From: an uncultured Oscillospiraceae bacterium
GTDB taxonomy: Bacteria; Bacillota; Clostridia; Oscillospirales; Oscillospiraceae
Direction of reading: 5' to 3'
Length of the DNA stretch: 28,024 bases
Assembly (NCBI GenBank): GCA_934655875.1
Contig: CAKUHB010000034.1
Span: 1-28,024, forward strand
Shown here: piece by piece, positions 1 through 7,245 of the stretch
Layout: every line of letters starts with the position of its first letter
Position numbering within the stretch: the stretch's first letter is position 1
Translations under genes and position numbers: made by a program
The notes under the pieces: model-generated
The model's database searches: none
What the model saw: only the letters and a program-made list of their open reading frames with translations
Told to the model about the DNA's origin: nothing

Positions 1-16
1 TTCTTTCGGAGGTATC

Positions 17-475
17 ATGACAAATTTCTTTCTGGAAGAACTGAGAAAGATCTATGGAGATGGGCGCGTGATCCATGCCCCACAATTCGTTGGCGAATGC
101 TGCTACGGCAGTCTTGGCGATCTGCGGATCAAAGCGCGATTTACAAAAGACATCGTTGCAAATCAGTATCCATACCTGACGGTTTCTGTCCTGAATCCCT
201 CAAAAGGCGAAATTGACTGCGTTCGGATGAAAATTGGGGACATCGTCAGCAGAAGCTGCCGCAGCACGAATCCGAATCTTCGCAATACGGAACCGCATAT
301 CTGGGTCGACGGGAAGACACCACAGTGGTATGCTTGCTGCCCCGGCAAGCGTGATTACACCTTGATGGCAGAAGCAACGGCAGAGTATCTCAGTGTATTT
401 GAACTGACGCACGAACGGGTACAGAATCGACAACATACTCAAAAAATGAAGGGAGCGGATGCCCATGCGCGATAA
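17..475 (+). CDS. Hypothetical protein of a conjugative-element module
   Basis: I do not recognise this 152-residue protein. It has no signal peptide, no membrane segment and no catalytic motif that I can name. It contains scattered cysteines (for example the CC pairs near residues 28-29 and 107-108) and a basic, polar C-terminal tail. The start is supported by GGAGG at 8-12 just upstream of the ATG. Its last 11 bases overlap the start of the methyltransferase gene, so the two are probably translated together. Its position in front of methyltransferase, mobC and relaxase genes makes it an accessory gene of the mobile element; no function can be assigned. Confidence 0.7.
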   Translation: MTNFFLEELRKIYGDGRVIHAPQFVGECCYGSLGDLRIKARFTKDIVANQYPYLTVSVLNPSKGEIDCVRMKIGDIVSRSCRSTNPNLRNTEPHIWVDGKTPQWYACCPGKRDYTLMAEATAEYLSVFELTHERVQNRQHTQKMKGADAHAR

Positions 476-1190
476 GCCCAGATGGGAGATCATCCACGGA
501 GACAGCCTTACGGTGCTGGAGAGTTTTCCTCCCAGCACGTTCGACGCTGTCATCACCGACCCGCCGTATGCGTCCGGTGGCCGCACGCAGGCGGAAAAAT
601 CCAAAGCCACCGCAAAGAAATATTCCAGCATGGGCGGCAACGCACCGCCCGATTTTGACGGCGACGCCAAGGATCAGCGCTCATGGACCCGCTGGGCGGC
701 AGAGTGGCTGTACCTTGCCAGACGCGCAGCCAAGCCCGGCGCACCGGTCTGTATGTTTATTGACTGGCGGCAGCTTCCCTGTGCCAGCGATGCGCTCCAG
801 TGGGCAGGCTGGATCTGGCGCGGGATTGCCGTGTGGGACAAGGGAAACTCCCGTCCGCAAAAGGGGCGTTTCCGGCAGCAGGCAGAATACATTGTTTGGG
901 GCTCGAACGGCGATATGCCGGTCAGCCGCCCTGTGCCGTGTCTGCCCGGTGTGTTCAAATACGGCAACCCGCAGAACCGCATCCACCTGACCGAGAAGCC
1001 GTTGCAGCTCATGCAGGATCTTGTCCGGATCACGGAACCGGGCGGTCATATCTTGGACCCCTTTGCAGGCTCTGGTACAACGGTTCTGGCTGCGGTCAAA
1101 GAGGGTTACGATGCAACCGGCATCGAGGTCACGGATGTGTATGCAGACCTCGCCAGAAAGCGGCTGGAATCGGAATTGAACGCCGCATAG
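465..1190 (+). CDS. Orphan site-specific DNA methyltransferase (N4/N6 amino type)
   Basis: This 241-residue protein has the two hallmark motifs of amino-DNA methyltransferases. The catalytic DPPY is at residues 32-35 and the S-adenosylmethionine-binding DPFAGSGTT is at about 198-206. The order, catalytic motif first and SAM motif near the C-terminus, is that of the beta class. It would transfer a methyl group to an adenine or cytosine amino group in DNA. The region between the motifs is short, so the target-recognition part is small. I chose ATG 465 rather than ATG 459 because AAGGGAG at 449-455 is 9 bases from 465 but only 3 from 459. No restriction enzyme gene is adjacent. Such solitary methylases are common on conjugative elements, where they are thought to protect incoming DNA. 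The target base and sequence cannot be read from here. Confidence 0.9.
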   Translation: MRDKPRWEIIHGDSLTVLESFPPSTFDAVITDPPYASGGRTQAEKSKATAKKYSSMGGNAPPDFDGDAKDQRSWTRWAAEWLYLARRAAKPGAPVCMFIDWRQLPCASDALQWAGWIWRGIAVWDKGNSRPQKGRFRQQAEYIVWGSNGDMPVSRPVPCLPGVFKYGNPQNRIHLTEKPLQLMQDLVRITEPGGHILDPFAGSGTTVLAAVKEGYDATGIEVTDVYADLARKRLESELNAA

Positions 1191-1260
1191 CGACTATAGT
1201 AGCGACTGTGAACGGGAAAAATCAGTGGTTTTGAATTTCATAGCGACTATTGTAGCGACT
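1186..1260 (+). repeat. Short direct repeats, four copies of TAGCGACT
   Basis: A 22-base sequence at 1186-1207 recurs at 1239-1260 with one mismatch. Each copy contains two TAGCGACT octamers 12 bases apart, at 1188, 1200, 1241 and 1253. The first octamer begins at the methyltransferase stop codon. The array lies just upstream of the oriT-like palindromes and could be an iteron-type protein-binding site. This is inferred only from spacing and position. Confidence 0.6.
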
Positions 1261-1344
1261 ACGCTATTCCAAAACCGATTTGAATGGCCGAAGCAGCGCG
1301 AAGGCATCTATAAGGAAAAGAAAATTGAAATCTCTCTCCTCTCT

Positions 1345-1484
1345 CGCCCCGCTGAAAGGCGGGGCGTCAGGCTCTCGCCGCCTCGCGGCAAGAGCGCGCA
1401 AGCATAGCGTTTTGGTACCAAAACGCAGCTTGCAGGGAGGACCCTGACCCCAATATGCCGCCTGCGGGCGGAGAAAGGAGCGCC
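1345..1484 (+). other. Candidate origin of transfer (oriT) with nested palindromes
   Basis: This non-coding stretch sits directly in front of mobC and the relaxase gene, the usual place for oriT. It contains a hairpin with 8-bp arms (CGCCCCGC, 1345-1352, and its complement at 1359-1366). It also contains a perfect 20-bp palindrome GCGTTTTGGTACCAAAACGC at 1407-1426, flanked by complementary arms GCAAGC (1398-1403) and GCTTGC (1428-1433). The strand cleaved by the relaxase is often next to such an inverted repeat, so the segment after 1433 is the most likely nick region. The exact nick site is not identifiable by eye. Confidence 0.5.
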
Positions 1485-1805
1485 GTGCGGAAGAATCAAT
1501 ATAACCTGCACATCCGATTGGACGAGGACGAACGCGCCGCTTTGGAAAAGGGCTTGCAGGCCAGTGGTCTGCCGCTGTCTGCTTACCTGCGCAAGCTGAT
1601 CCTCGGAGAAAGCATCCAGGCTGCACCCTCGGAGGAACTTCGCAGGCTGCGCACGGAGATCCACCAGATTGGCAACAACATCAACCAGCTTGCGCGGAAA
1701 GCGAACGCTGGATTTGCCCGCCGAGATGAGGTTACCCGTGCGCTGCGGATGCTGGATCGTGTTTACGAACTCATGTACCAGCTCAGCCAGCAGTCGTGGC
1801 AGTAA
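1485..1805 (+). CDS. mobC: MobC-family mobilisation accessory protein
   Basis: This small protein (106 residues from the chosen start) helps the relaxase at oriT. The N-terminal part has a basic ribbon-helix-helix-like pattern (YNLHIRLDEDE followed by a helix). The C-terminal half carries the MobC signature around IGNNINQLARKAN. I chose GTG 1485 because AAAGGAG at 1474-1480 precedes it and the protein then begins like known MobC proteins; an in-frame ATG at 1455 has no ribosome binding site. Its end overlaps the relaxase start by 10 bases, so the two are translationally coupled. Such proteins bind oriT and assist strand opening and relaxosome assembly in the donor cytoplasm. Confidence 0.88.
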   Translation: MRKNQYNLHIRLDEDERAALEKGLQASGLPLSAYLRKLILGESIQAAPSEELRRLRTEIHQIGNNINQLARKANAGFARRDEVTRALRMLDRVYELMYQLSQQSWQ

Positions 1806-3184
1806 CCAAGATCCTCGCCCGGCATGCCAGACTGGATCTGGCAATCAACTATGCGGTGAATCCGGACAAGACGGATGAGGAAGTTTTGACGGCTTATCTG
1901 AACTGCGACAAGGGGCATGCCTGTCGGCAGATGCTCGCAACCAAGGAAGCAAAGAACAACCGCGACGGCGTTCAGTATTATCACATCATCCAGTCATTCA
2001 AGCCCGGCGAGATCACACCAGAGCTGGCATTGGAGATCGCGCAGGCGTTTGCAAAAGAACACCTCGCGGACTACGAGGTCGTCATTGGCGTTCATGTGGA
2101 TAAAGAGCATATTCACGCGCACATGATTTTCAATTCTGTAAATCAGGTGACTGGGCGAAAATACCACAGCAACGCCAAAAGCTACTATCAGCAGATCCGC
2201 ACGATTTCAGATAAGCTCTGCCGGGAGCATGGGCTGTCTGTCATTATGGAGGGCAAGCCCTCCAAAGCGGTCAGTTACATTGAATGGCTGCGGCAGTCAA
2301 AAGATCAGCCGACGTTCCGCTCCATGCTGGAAGCGGACCTGCGCGACGCCATTGCGGATGCCAACGATCTCGGTCACTTTTTCCTGCTCATGGAGCATAA
2401 GGGCTACGAGATCCACCACGGCAATCGTCTCGGTTTCCAATTGCGCGGGCAGGAGCGTTTCATGTATCCGGAGCGCAAAAACGCAGCATATTCGGAAGAA
2501 AACATCGAACGTGCCATTGCGGGCAATTTGGCAGAGATCGAGGCCGGTACCAGACCGGCGTTCATCCCGCGTCCGAAGCCTCAGTCATACTGCCCGCATC
2601 CAAAATACAAGGGATTCCTTGCGTTGTACTATCATTACTGCTATTTGCTCGGCCGCATTGAGAAGCGGCAATACCCGCCGCGCATGACGCCGCATCTTCG
2701 GCAGGAGATCATGAAAGCCGAAACATACAAAGCGCGGCTGAAATTTTTGCAGGAAAACAACATCACCACGGCAGATGATCTGAAAGCCTGTATGCAGGCG
2801 GCAGAAAATGAAGCTGCAAAACTTGCCAAGCAGCGCACGATCCTGAACGTCCGCAAGAAAAAGCACAAGAAGCTCTTTAATGCGCTGGCTGCGGAGGAAG
2901 CCCTTGCCATGAGTAAGGCTCTCTATGAAGAAGGGCTATCCGGCATGGAATCTGAGTACGCGCAGTACGCAGAAGCGAAAGCCACGCTGGATGCCTGCGG
3001 TATTTCGCGGCAGGCTCTCACCGAAGAAAAGGCGGACATCTACGAGCAGCTCCGCGCCGAGCGGCAAAAGATCAAGCTGTGCCGCGAGATCGCGGATTTC
3101 GCAGCGGTCATGCGGCGGGATGTCGCTGCACAGGAAAAATCCCAACAAGAGAAAAAATCGTCGCAAACACGCGATCATGAATAG
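1796..3184 (+). CDS. MOB-P type relaxase (mobilisation nuclease)
   Basis: This 462-residue protein is a relaxase/mobilisation nuclease, the enzyme that nicks one strand at oriT, stays covalently attached and pilots DNA into the recipient. The N-terminal domain shows a candidate nucleophile Y19 (in INYAVNP), a conserved H63, and the metal-binding histidine cluster HIHAH at residues 105-109. The C-terminal ~200 residues are charged and probably coiled-coil, ending in a basic tail. Translation starts at GTG 1796 inside the end of mobC, giving the family start MAVTKI. The type resembles the relaxases of Tn1549-like elements. The gene looks intact, so this element could still be mobilised in trans even though its own secretion genes are gone (inference). 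Confidence 0.92.
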   Translation: MAVTKILARHARLDLAINYAVNPDKTDEEVLTAYLNCDKGHACRQMLATKEAKNNRDGVQYYHIIQSFKPGEITPELALEIAQAFAKEHLADYEVVIGVHVDKEHIHAHMIFNSVNQVTGRKYHSNAKSYYQQIRTISDKLCREHGLSVIMEGKPSKAVSYIEWLRQSKDQPTFRSMLEADLRDAIADANDLGHFFLLMEHKGYEIHHGNRLGFQLRGQERFMYPERKNAAYSEENIERAIAGNLAEIEAGTRPAFIPRPKPQSYCPHPKYKGFLALYYHYCYLLGRIEKRQYPPRMTPHLRQEIMKAETYKARLKFLQENNITTADDLKACMQAAENEAAKLAKQRTILNVRKKKHKKLFNALAAEEALAMSKALYEEGLSGMESEYAQYAEAKATLDACGISRQALTEEKADIYEQLRAERQKIKLCREIADFAAVMRRDVAAQEKSQQEKKSSQTRDHE

Positions 3185-3197
3185 GAGGTGATTTTTT

Positions 3198-3779
3198 ATC
3201 AACGTAGGAAACAGCGAAGCCGCCGAGCAGGTCGTTCATATGATGCTCTCCGGCGGCGAGGTTGCAGTCAAGCTGGCAGGCTCTGCAGCAAAAAATGCTG
3301 CGGCGATGCTGCTGGCGTTGGCGCGTAATCATAAAAAGGTCTATGGCAAGACCAGCCTCAAGAAAATTCTCCAGCAGACGCGCGACATCCGCACGTTTTC
3401 CCTGACATCGGAGCAGTACCGGGAATTCAGCCGTCAGGCGAAGGACAAAGTGCTGTTTGCGGGCATTCAGGACAAGGAGCAGCCGGACGCACCCATCGAC
3501 CTTGTCATTCCGACAACCGATCTGGAATTGGCAAACGTCATTTTCGAGCGTCTCTTTGGTTCGCTGGAAAAGGCACAGGAGGAACGCTCGTCAAAAAAAG
3601 AGTCTCGGTCGGAACGCTTCTCGGACGATACCGTCAGCAGCTCGCCTACGAGCAAGAAGAACTCGAAGAATGACCGCCCGCCCATCGGCGAGCAGCTTCA
3701 GTCCTTCCGCGAAAAGCTGTCCGGCGTGGAACCGCACGTCCCGACCAGAGAAAAAACGCACAGTGAGATCACAAAATAA
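3198..3779 (+). CDS. PcfB-like DUF3801 conjugation protein, apparent ATC start
   Basis: This protein resembles the DUF3801/PcfB family, relaxosome or coupling accessory proteins encoded between relaxase and VirD4/TraG in Gram-positive conjugative elements. The first in-frame ATG is at 3240. However, the family N-terminus (a short lead, then GxAAEQVVxMxLxGxEVAxK) is already encoded upstream, beginning at ATC 3198 (I-N-V-G-N-S-E-A-A-E-Q). A strong AGGAGG at 3183-3188 is 9 bases before that ATC and 51 bases before the ATG, with no ATG, GTG or TTG codon between. I therefore place the start at the rare codon ATC, giving 193 residues; an ATG 3240 start would give 179. The C-terminal third is low complexity, rich in S, K, E and R. 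The ribosome binding site overlaps the relaxase stop codon. Confidence 0.75.
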   Translation: MNVGNSEAAEQVVHMMLSGGEVAVKLAGSAAKNAAAMLLALARNHKKVYGKTSLKKILQQTRDIRTFSLTSEQYREFSRQAKDKVLFAGIQDKEQPDAPIDLVIPTTDLELANVIFERLFGSLEKAQEERSSKKESRSERFSDDTVSSSPTSKKNSKNDRPPIGEQLQSFREKLSGVEPHVPTREKTHSEITK

Positions 3780-3782
3780 GCG

Positions 3783-3820
3783 CAGTTTGGATGGATTTAC
3801 ACGCCAAACTGTGATATACT
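3783..3820 (+). promoter_or_regulatory. Promoter with inverted-repeat operator for the HipA-like gene
   Basis: CAGTTTGG at 3783-3790 and CCAAACTG at 3804-3811 form a perfect 8-bp inverted repeat with a 13-base spacer. Immediately after lies an extended -10 box, TGATATACT, with TATACT at 3815-3820. No good -35 is visible, as expected for an extended -10 promoter. A repressor bound to the repeat would cover the promoter, so self-repression is plausible. No regulator gene is adjacent. Confidence 0.5.
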
Positions 3821-3851
3821 CAAACCAACGAAAAGCTGGGAGGTGGCGCGT

Positions 3852-5069
3852 ATGGCAGAACAAAGCTATGAGCTGATGCACAAGGATGACGTTGTTGCCT
3901 CCTTGCAGCTCGACGACCTGTCCGGTGCCATCCTCAAGGTCACGCCCGGCACGAATCCGGAGCTGCTGCCGCTCGGCGGCAGTCAGGGCGCAGACAGTCT
4001 GCGCAAATGGTGGTTGCGCCGTGCCGTCCCTATCAGTCAGGGCAACATTGCCGCGCTTTTGCAGCAGGAGGGCATTCCATCCACACAGAGCCTGCTCGTG
4101 CGGAACCTCGGTCTCAGTCTGTCCGACCATTATTGGATCAAGCCGAACGGCAGCGAACTGACGTGGAAAGACGTCAGCCTGTTCTCCAACAGCTTCCGCG
4201 ATCCACTGGAATCCATGCAGATCCAACATCCTCACGGTGCAGCTTCGACAAGCACCCAGACACCAGCGTATTCGCCCAGCGCATCGCTGCAAGGTGACCT
4301 GATCAAAAAGTGGTTGATCGTCGACGACACGCGCTGCCTGCTCAAAGGCAACCGCGGCGCAAATTCCCAGCAAAGTCTCAATGAAGTGCTGGCATCCATG
4401 CTGCATGGGACGCAGGGTTTTGCAAACCATGTGCAGTACCGCCCGGTCAAGTTCACCGGCAGCGCGAGCGAGCAGTACGGCTGCATCTGCGAGGATTTCG
4501 CGTCGGAGGCGCTGGAGTTTATTCCAGCGATTGACGTTGTGGATTCCGAGAAAAAGGACAATGCCGTCTCGACCTATGAGCATTTCATTCATGTCTGTAC
4601 CGAGCACGGTCTGCCTGAACAGGAAATGCGCGGATTCCTCGAATACCAGATCCTCACGGATTTTGTGCTGACAAATACAGATCGGCACCTCAATAACTTT
4701 GGTATCCTCCGCGACAGCCAGACATTGAAATTTGTGCGGATGGCTCCGATCTTCGATTCCGGCAATTCGATGTTCTGGGATGCCCCACGCCTGCCGGAGC
4801 GCAGCGACTGCACAGAGATCACGGTCAACAGCTTCCGTAAGACCGAAGCAGAGCTGCTCAAGCTCGTCACCGACCGCAGCCGCGTCCACATGGATCTGCT
4901 GCCCAGCCGGGAAGAAATTGCAGAGCTGTACGCCAAGGACGACAGCATCGCGTTCGTGGATTCCATTCTCACCGGCTACGAGAAGAAGAAGGTGCTATTG
5001 GAGCAGTTCATGGAGAAAGGCATTCTAGCACAGACCCACCGCAAACGTAATACCGAACCTGAACGATAA
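3852..5069 (+). CDS. HipA-like serine/threonine kinase
   Basis: This 405-residue protein has the pattern of the HipA kinase fold. A candidate ATP-binding lysine, K165, lies in RCLLKGN, with a partner E178. The catalytic loop DRHLNN is at 277-282 and the metal-binding DSG-type motif (FDSGNS) at about 301-306. HipA kinases phosphorylate cytoplasmic targets (a glutamyl-tRNA synthetase in E. coli) and can induce growth arrest. The start is ATG 3852, with GGAGG at 3839-3843 eight bases upstream. Unlike classical hipBA loci there is no HipB-like gene next to it; it has its own promoter and terminator. It sits between pcfB and the coupling-protein remnant, so it is element cargo, perhaps for element maintenance or host control (inference). 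The actual substrate is unknown. Confidence 0.8.
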   Translation: MAEQSYELMHKDDVVASLQLDDLSGAILKVTPGTNPELLPLGGSQGADSLRKWWLRRAVPISQGNIAALLQQEGIPSTQSLLVRNLGLSLSDHYWIKPNGSELTWKDVSLFSNSFRDPLESMQIQHPHGAASTSTQTPAYSPSASLQGDLIKKWLIVDDTRCLLKGNRGANSQQSLNEVLASMLHGTQGFANHVQYRPVKFTGSASEQYGCICEDFASEALEFIPAIDVVDSEKKDNAVSTYEHFIHVCTEHGLPEQEMRGFLEYQILTDFVLTNTDRHLNNFGILRDSQTLKFVRMAPIFDSGNSMFWDAPRLPERSDCTEITVNSFRKTEAELLKLVTDRSRVHMDLLPSREEIAELYAKDDSIAFVDSILTGYEKKKVLLEQFMEKGILAQTHRKRNTEPER

Positions 5070-5074
5070 TTTCC

Positions 5075-5113
5075 AACAGCCCTGCAAGGCGCATGCTTTG
5101 CAGGGCTGTTTTT
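5075..5113 (+). terminator. Intrinsic terminator after the HipA-like gene
   Basis: AACAGCCCTGCAA at 5075-5087 pairs perfectly with TTGCAGGGCTGTT at 5098-5110, followed by further T residues. The 13-bp stem, 10-base loop and T run are a textbook Rho-independent terminator. Confidence 0.88.
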
Positions 5114-5121
5114 CTGAGGTG

Positions 5122-5280
5122 ATGCCTATCCGAAAATCAAACGACACCCTGTTTTATCTCATTGGCATAATCCCCGTCGTCTGGCTTGCCCTCCTGTTGG
5201 CGCAGTCCTTGGGCGGCGGACTGCCAGAGCTGCTGCGGAATCTGACAGTAGCATTAGAGCAGCCAACAAATATCATAGCA
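5122..5280 (+). pseudogene. 5' remnant of a VirD4/TraG-like coupling protein
   Basis: The frame from ATG 5122 encodes a short hydrophobic segment beginning MPIRKSNDTLFYLIGIIPVV. It has one membrane helix, then a GG-rich stretch and EQPTNII. This resembles the extreme N-terminus of VirD4/TraG type IV coupling ATPases of Tn1549-like elements, and the position after pcfB is the canonical one for that gene. The rest, including the Walker motifs expected over another ~550 residues, is missing; the frame stops at 5295. The similarity is lost at about 5277, where recombinase-like sequence takes over. A GAGGTG sits right before the ATG, with poor spacing. The identification rests on a short, recognisable stretch plus gene order. 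Confidence 0.6.
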
Positions 5281-5375
5281 TCGTGCGCCAGATGATCGAG
5301 TGCATCAAGGTACATAGCGATGGAAAGCTGACAATCATCTGCGGCGGTGGGTACGAAATCGAGGAGAAGTTGTAA
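5265..5375 (+). pseudogene. 3' remnant of a site-specific recombinase
   Basis: In a frame different from the coupling-protein remnant, 36 codons are open up to TAA 5373-5375. They begin NKYHSIVRQMIECIKVHSDG and end in GGGYEIEEKL. This matches the style of the C-terminal tail of recombinase/resolvase-family proteins found at the ends of such elements. There is no start codon or ribosome site, and everything upstream of this tail is absent. It overlaps the end of the coupling-protein remnant, which marks a deletion junction at about 5261-5280. The family assignment is from recognition of the tail only. Confidence 0.5.
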
Positions 5376-5401
5376 ATACGAAGCACGCCTCTGTGAGGGC
5401 G

Positions 5402-5446
5402 TTCACTCGGTGATTGGTATCACAATGTGACGTTGAGGTCAAAAGG
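5402..5446 (+). repeat. Left terminal inverted repeat of the IS
   Basis: The sequence begins TTCACTCGGTGATTGG and ends GGTCAAAAGG. It matches the reverse complement of 7246-7290 with two mismatches, at 5408 and 5425. Confidence 0.9.
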
Positions 5447-5457
5447 TCTGGTTTATG

Positions 5458-5511
5458 AGCGCTCCATCTTACCAAAAAGGCGGTGAAATAGGAGCGCTGG
5501 TGTGGTATAAT
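5458..5511 (+). promoter_or_regulatory. Transposase promoter inside a subterminal inverted repeat
   Basis: A -35-like GTGAAA (5483-5488) is 17 bases from a perfect TATAAT (5506-5511), which is preceded by TGG (extended -10). The -35 lies between AGCGCTCC (5458-5465) and its complement GGAGCGCT (5491-5498). The repeat could bind transposase for self-repression, or fold in read-in transcripts and limit expression from outside. Confidence 0.6.
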
Positions 5512-5538
5512 TTAAGAAAACACAGATGAGGTGTTTTC

Positions 5539-7141
5539 ATGTCATACCGCCCCAATCAAAGCCAGCAGCTTTCCATATTTGACCGAAGCCTACGCTTAAC
5601 GGAGCGTGAAAGAAAATGTTTGGAGGAATCGTGGGCAAAAGTATTTTCTGATGAGATCTTTCCTGCAATTGATGAAGACCGTTTCCGCGTTCTTTACTCG
5701 GAAACAGCGTCCCGGCCAAACACTCCGGTCAATGTCATTGTCGGAGCCTTGATCATAAAAGAACTTTTCGACCTCTCGGATGATGAAGTGGTTGAAAATC
5801 TGATGCTGGATGTGCATTACCAATATGCTCTGCACACGACCAGTTATGAAGAACAGCCACTGAGTGATAAAACATTGTCCCGTTTCCGTCGTCGCTGCTA
5901 TGAATATGAGTATGCCCACGGCGTGGATCTGTTTCATGACAGCGTCAAGGATCTGAGTGAAAAAATCGCGAAGATGATGGGGATCAGTTCTCGTATCAAG
6001 CGAATGGATTCTCTGATGATAGAAGCCAATATCCGAAATCTGAGCCGCATTGAACTGCTGTATTCCTGTGTAGCCAGAGCGGTTAAGTACCACCATAAAA
6101 ACCATACCGGCATGGATCTGTCCGGTCTCGAGCACTACACCGATCCGGACGACCGCAATCTTGTCATTTACCACAGCAGAAATATTGATATTGATGCCAG
6201 GACAGCAGCGATCATCAAAGATGCAGATATATTGTTGGATCGCTGTCGAGACGACTGCAACCATGTAAAAGAGCACCAGTTGTTGCTGCGGTGTCTGGAA
6301 GAACAGACCGTTATTGATAATGGAGGGCGCAGGCTGCGCATCAAGGGGGGAAGAATCACCGAAACTGACATCTCTTCAAAACCCGACAGACCCAGAGGCT
6401 ACTTTCAGCGCCAAGGCTGGAAAGAAGCACATTGGCTATGTGGCGAATATCGTAGAAATTGTCAGTAATGGCGATTCTGTCATCGTGGATTACCAATATG
6501 AGCAAAATATCTATTCCGATTCCCGTTTTCTTGGCGATTACCTTGACCAGCTTCCATCTCAAGAAACGCCTGCAATTATTGTGATGGATGGAGCATATTC
6601 TGGGCAAATGCACCGGGATGCCGCAGCAGAAAAGAATGTGAAACTGATCAACACAAGTCTGAAAGGCACGCCAGTGCCAGACATCTATGCAGATTTTGAG
6701 ATCAGCGAGGATGGCGAACAGATTTTGCAGTGCCCTACCGGCAACAAGCCGATCCGTTGCAAATATATTTCTACAAGCAATCAAGTGAAAGCATATTTCC
6801 CAAATGAATCTTGTTCTCAATGTCCACATCTTGAACACTGCCATCCAAAACTCAGAAAATGTTCCAGCTTGATTGTGCTATCCCGCTCTGCTATAGGGCG
6901 TGCGAACCAGCAGAGACTCCTAGCAGCAGAGGATTTTCGTAATTGGAAAAGGATACGAAACGGAGTTGAAACGATCCCAGCTATTCTGCGCAACTGTTAT
7001 CATGTTGATGAGATGCCGGTGCGTGGCAAGATTCCCGGCAAGTTTTTCTTCGGCGCTAAAATTTCAGCAGTAAACTTTAAAAAGCTGCTTCGGCAACGAA
7101 GGGGCTTGCATTGTCGTCCCCATAATCCATTGTTGGCCTGA
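5539..7141 (+). pseudogene. IS1182-family DDE transposase, split by a frame change
   Basis: The N-terminal half (from ATG 5539, with GAGGTG upstream) runs to 6468 in one frame. The C-terminal half continues in the +1 frame to the stop at 7139-7141. The family sequence switches frame at the run of six G at 6345-6350: IKGG in the first frame continues sensibly as GEESPKLTSLQNPTDPEATF in the second. DDE residues fall on both sides. The first D is in RMDSLMIEA (N-terminal half), the second D in IIVMDGAYSG, and the E in RNGVETIPAILRNCY. The zinc-finger-like CSQCPHLEHC is in the second half. Five G would restore one ~533-residue frame, a normal length for the family. It is either a recent inactivating insertion or slippage-controlled expression; I favour inactivation. 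Confidence 0.85.
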
Positions 7142-7179
7142 CATGGTCATTGAAAAGCGCCATAAGGCGCGCTCTTATT

Positions 7180-7225
7180 CGACTACTTTCCATTGTTGAT
7201 GGAGATGGTCGCTTTTTTATTTTTT
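7180..7225 (+). terminator. Terminator at the right end of the IS
   Basis: CGAC (7180-7183) plus TTTCCAT (7187-7193) pair with ATGGAGA (7199-7205) plus GTCG (7208-7211), giving an interrupted hairpin. It is followed by TTTTTTATTTTTTT. A smaller hairpin, GCGCC-ATAA-GGCGC at 7157-7170, precedes it. Confidence 0.65.
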
Positions 7226-7245
7226 TGGCATACAGATGAAAAGGG

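Noticed and set aside
1225..1407. 60-codon + strand frame after the methyltransferase
   Set aside because: It overlaps the direct repeats and the hairpins in front of mobC and has no ribosome site; non-coding oriT region is the better reading.
3591..4889. - strand 432-codon frame opposite the HipA-like gene
   Set aside because: Antisense shadow; spans the promoter and part of two + strand genes without any start signal or family resemblance.
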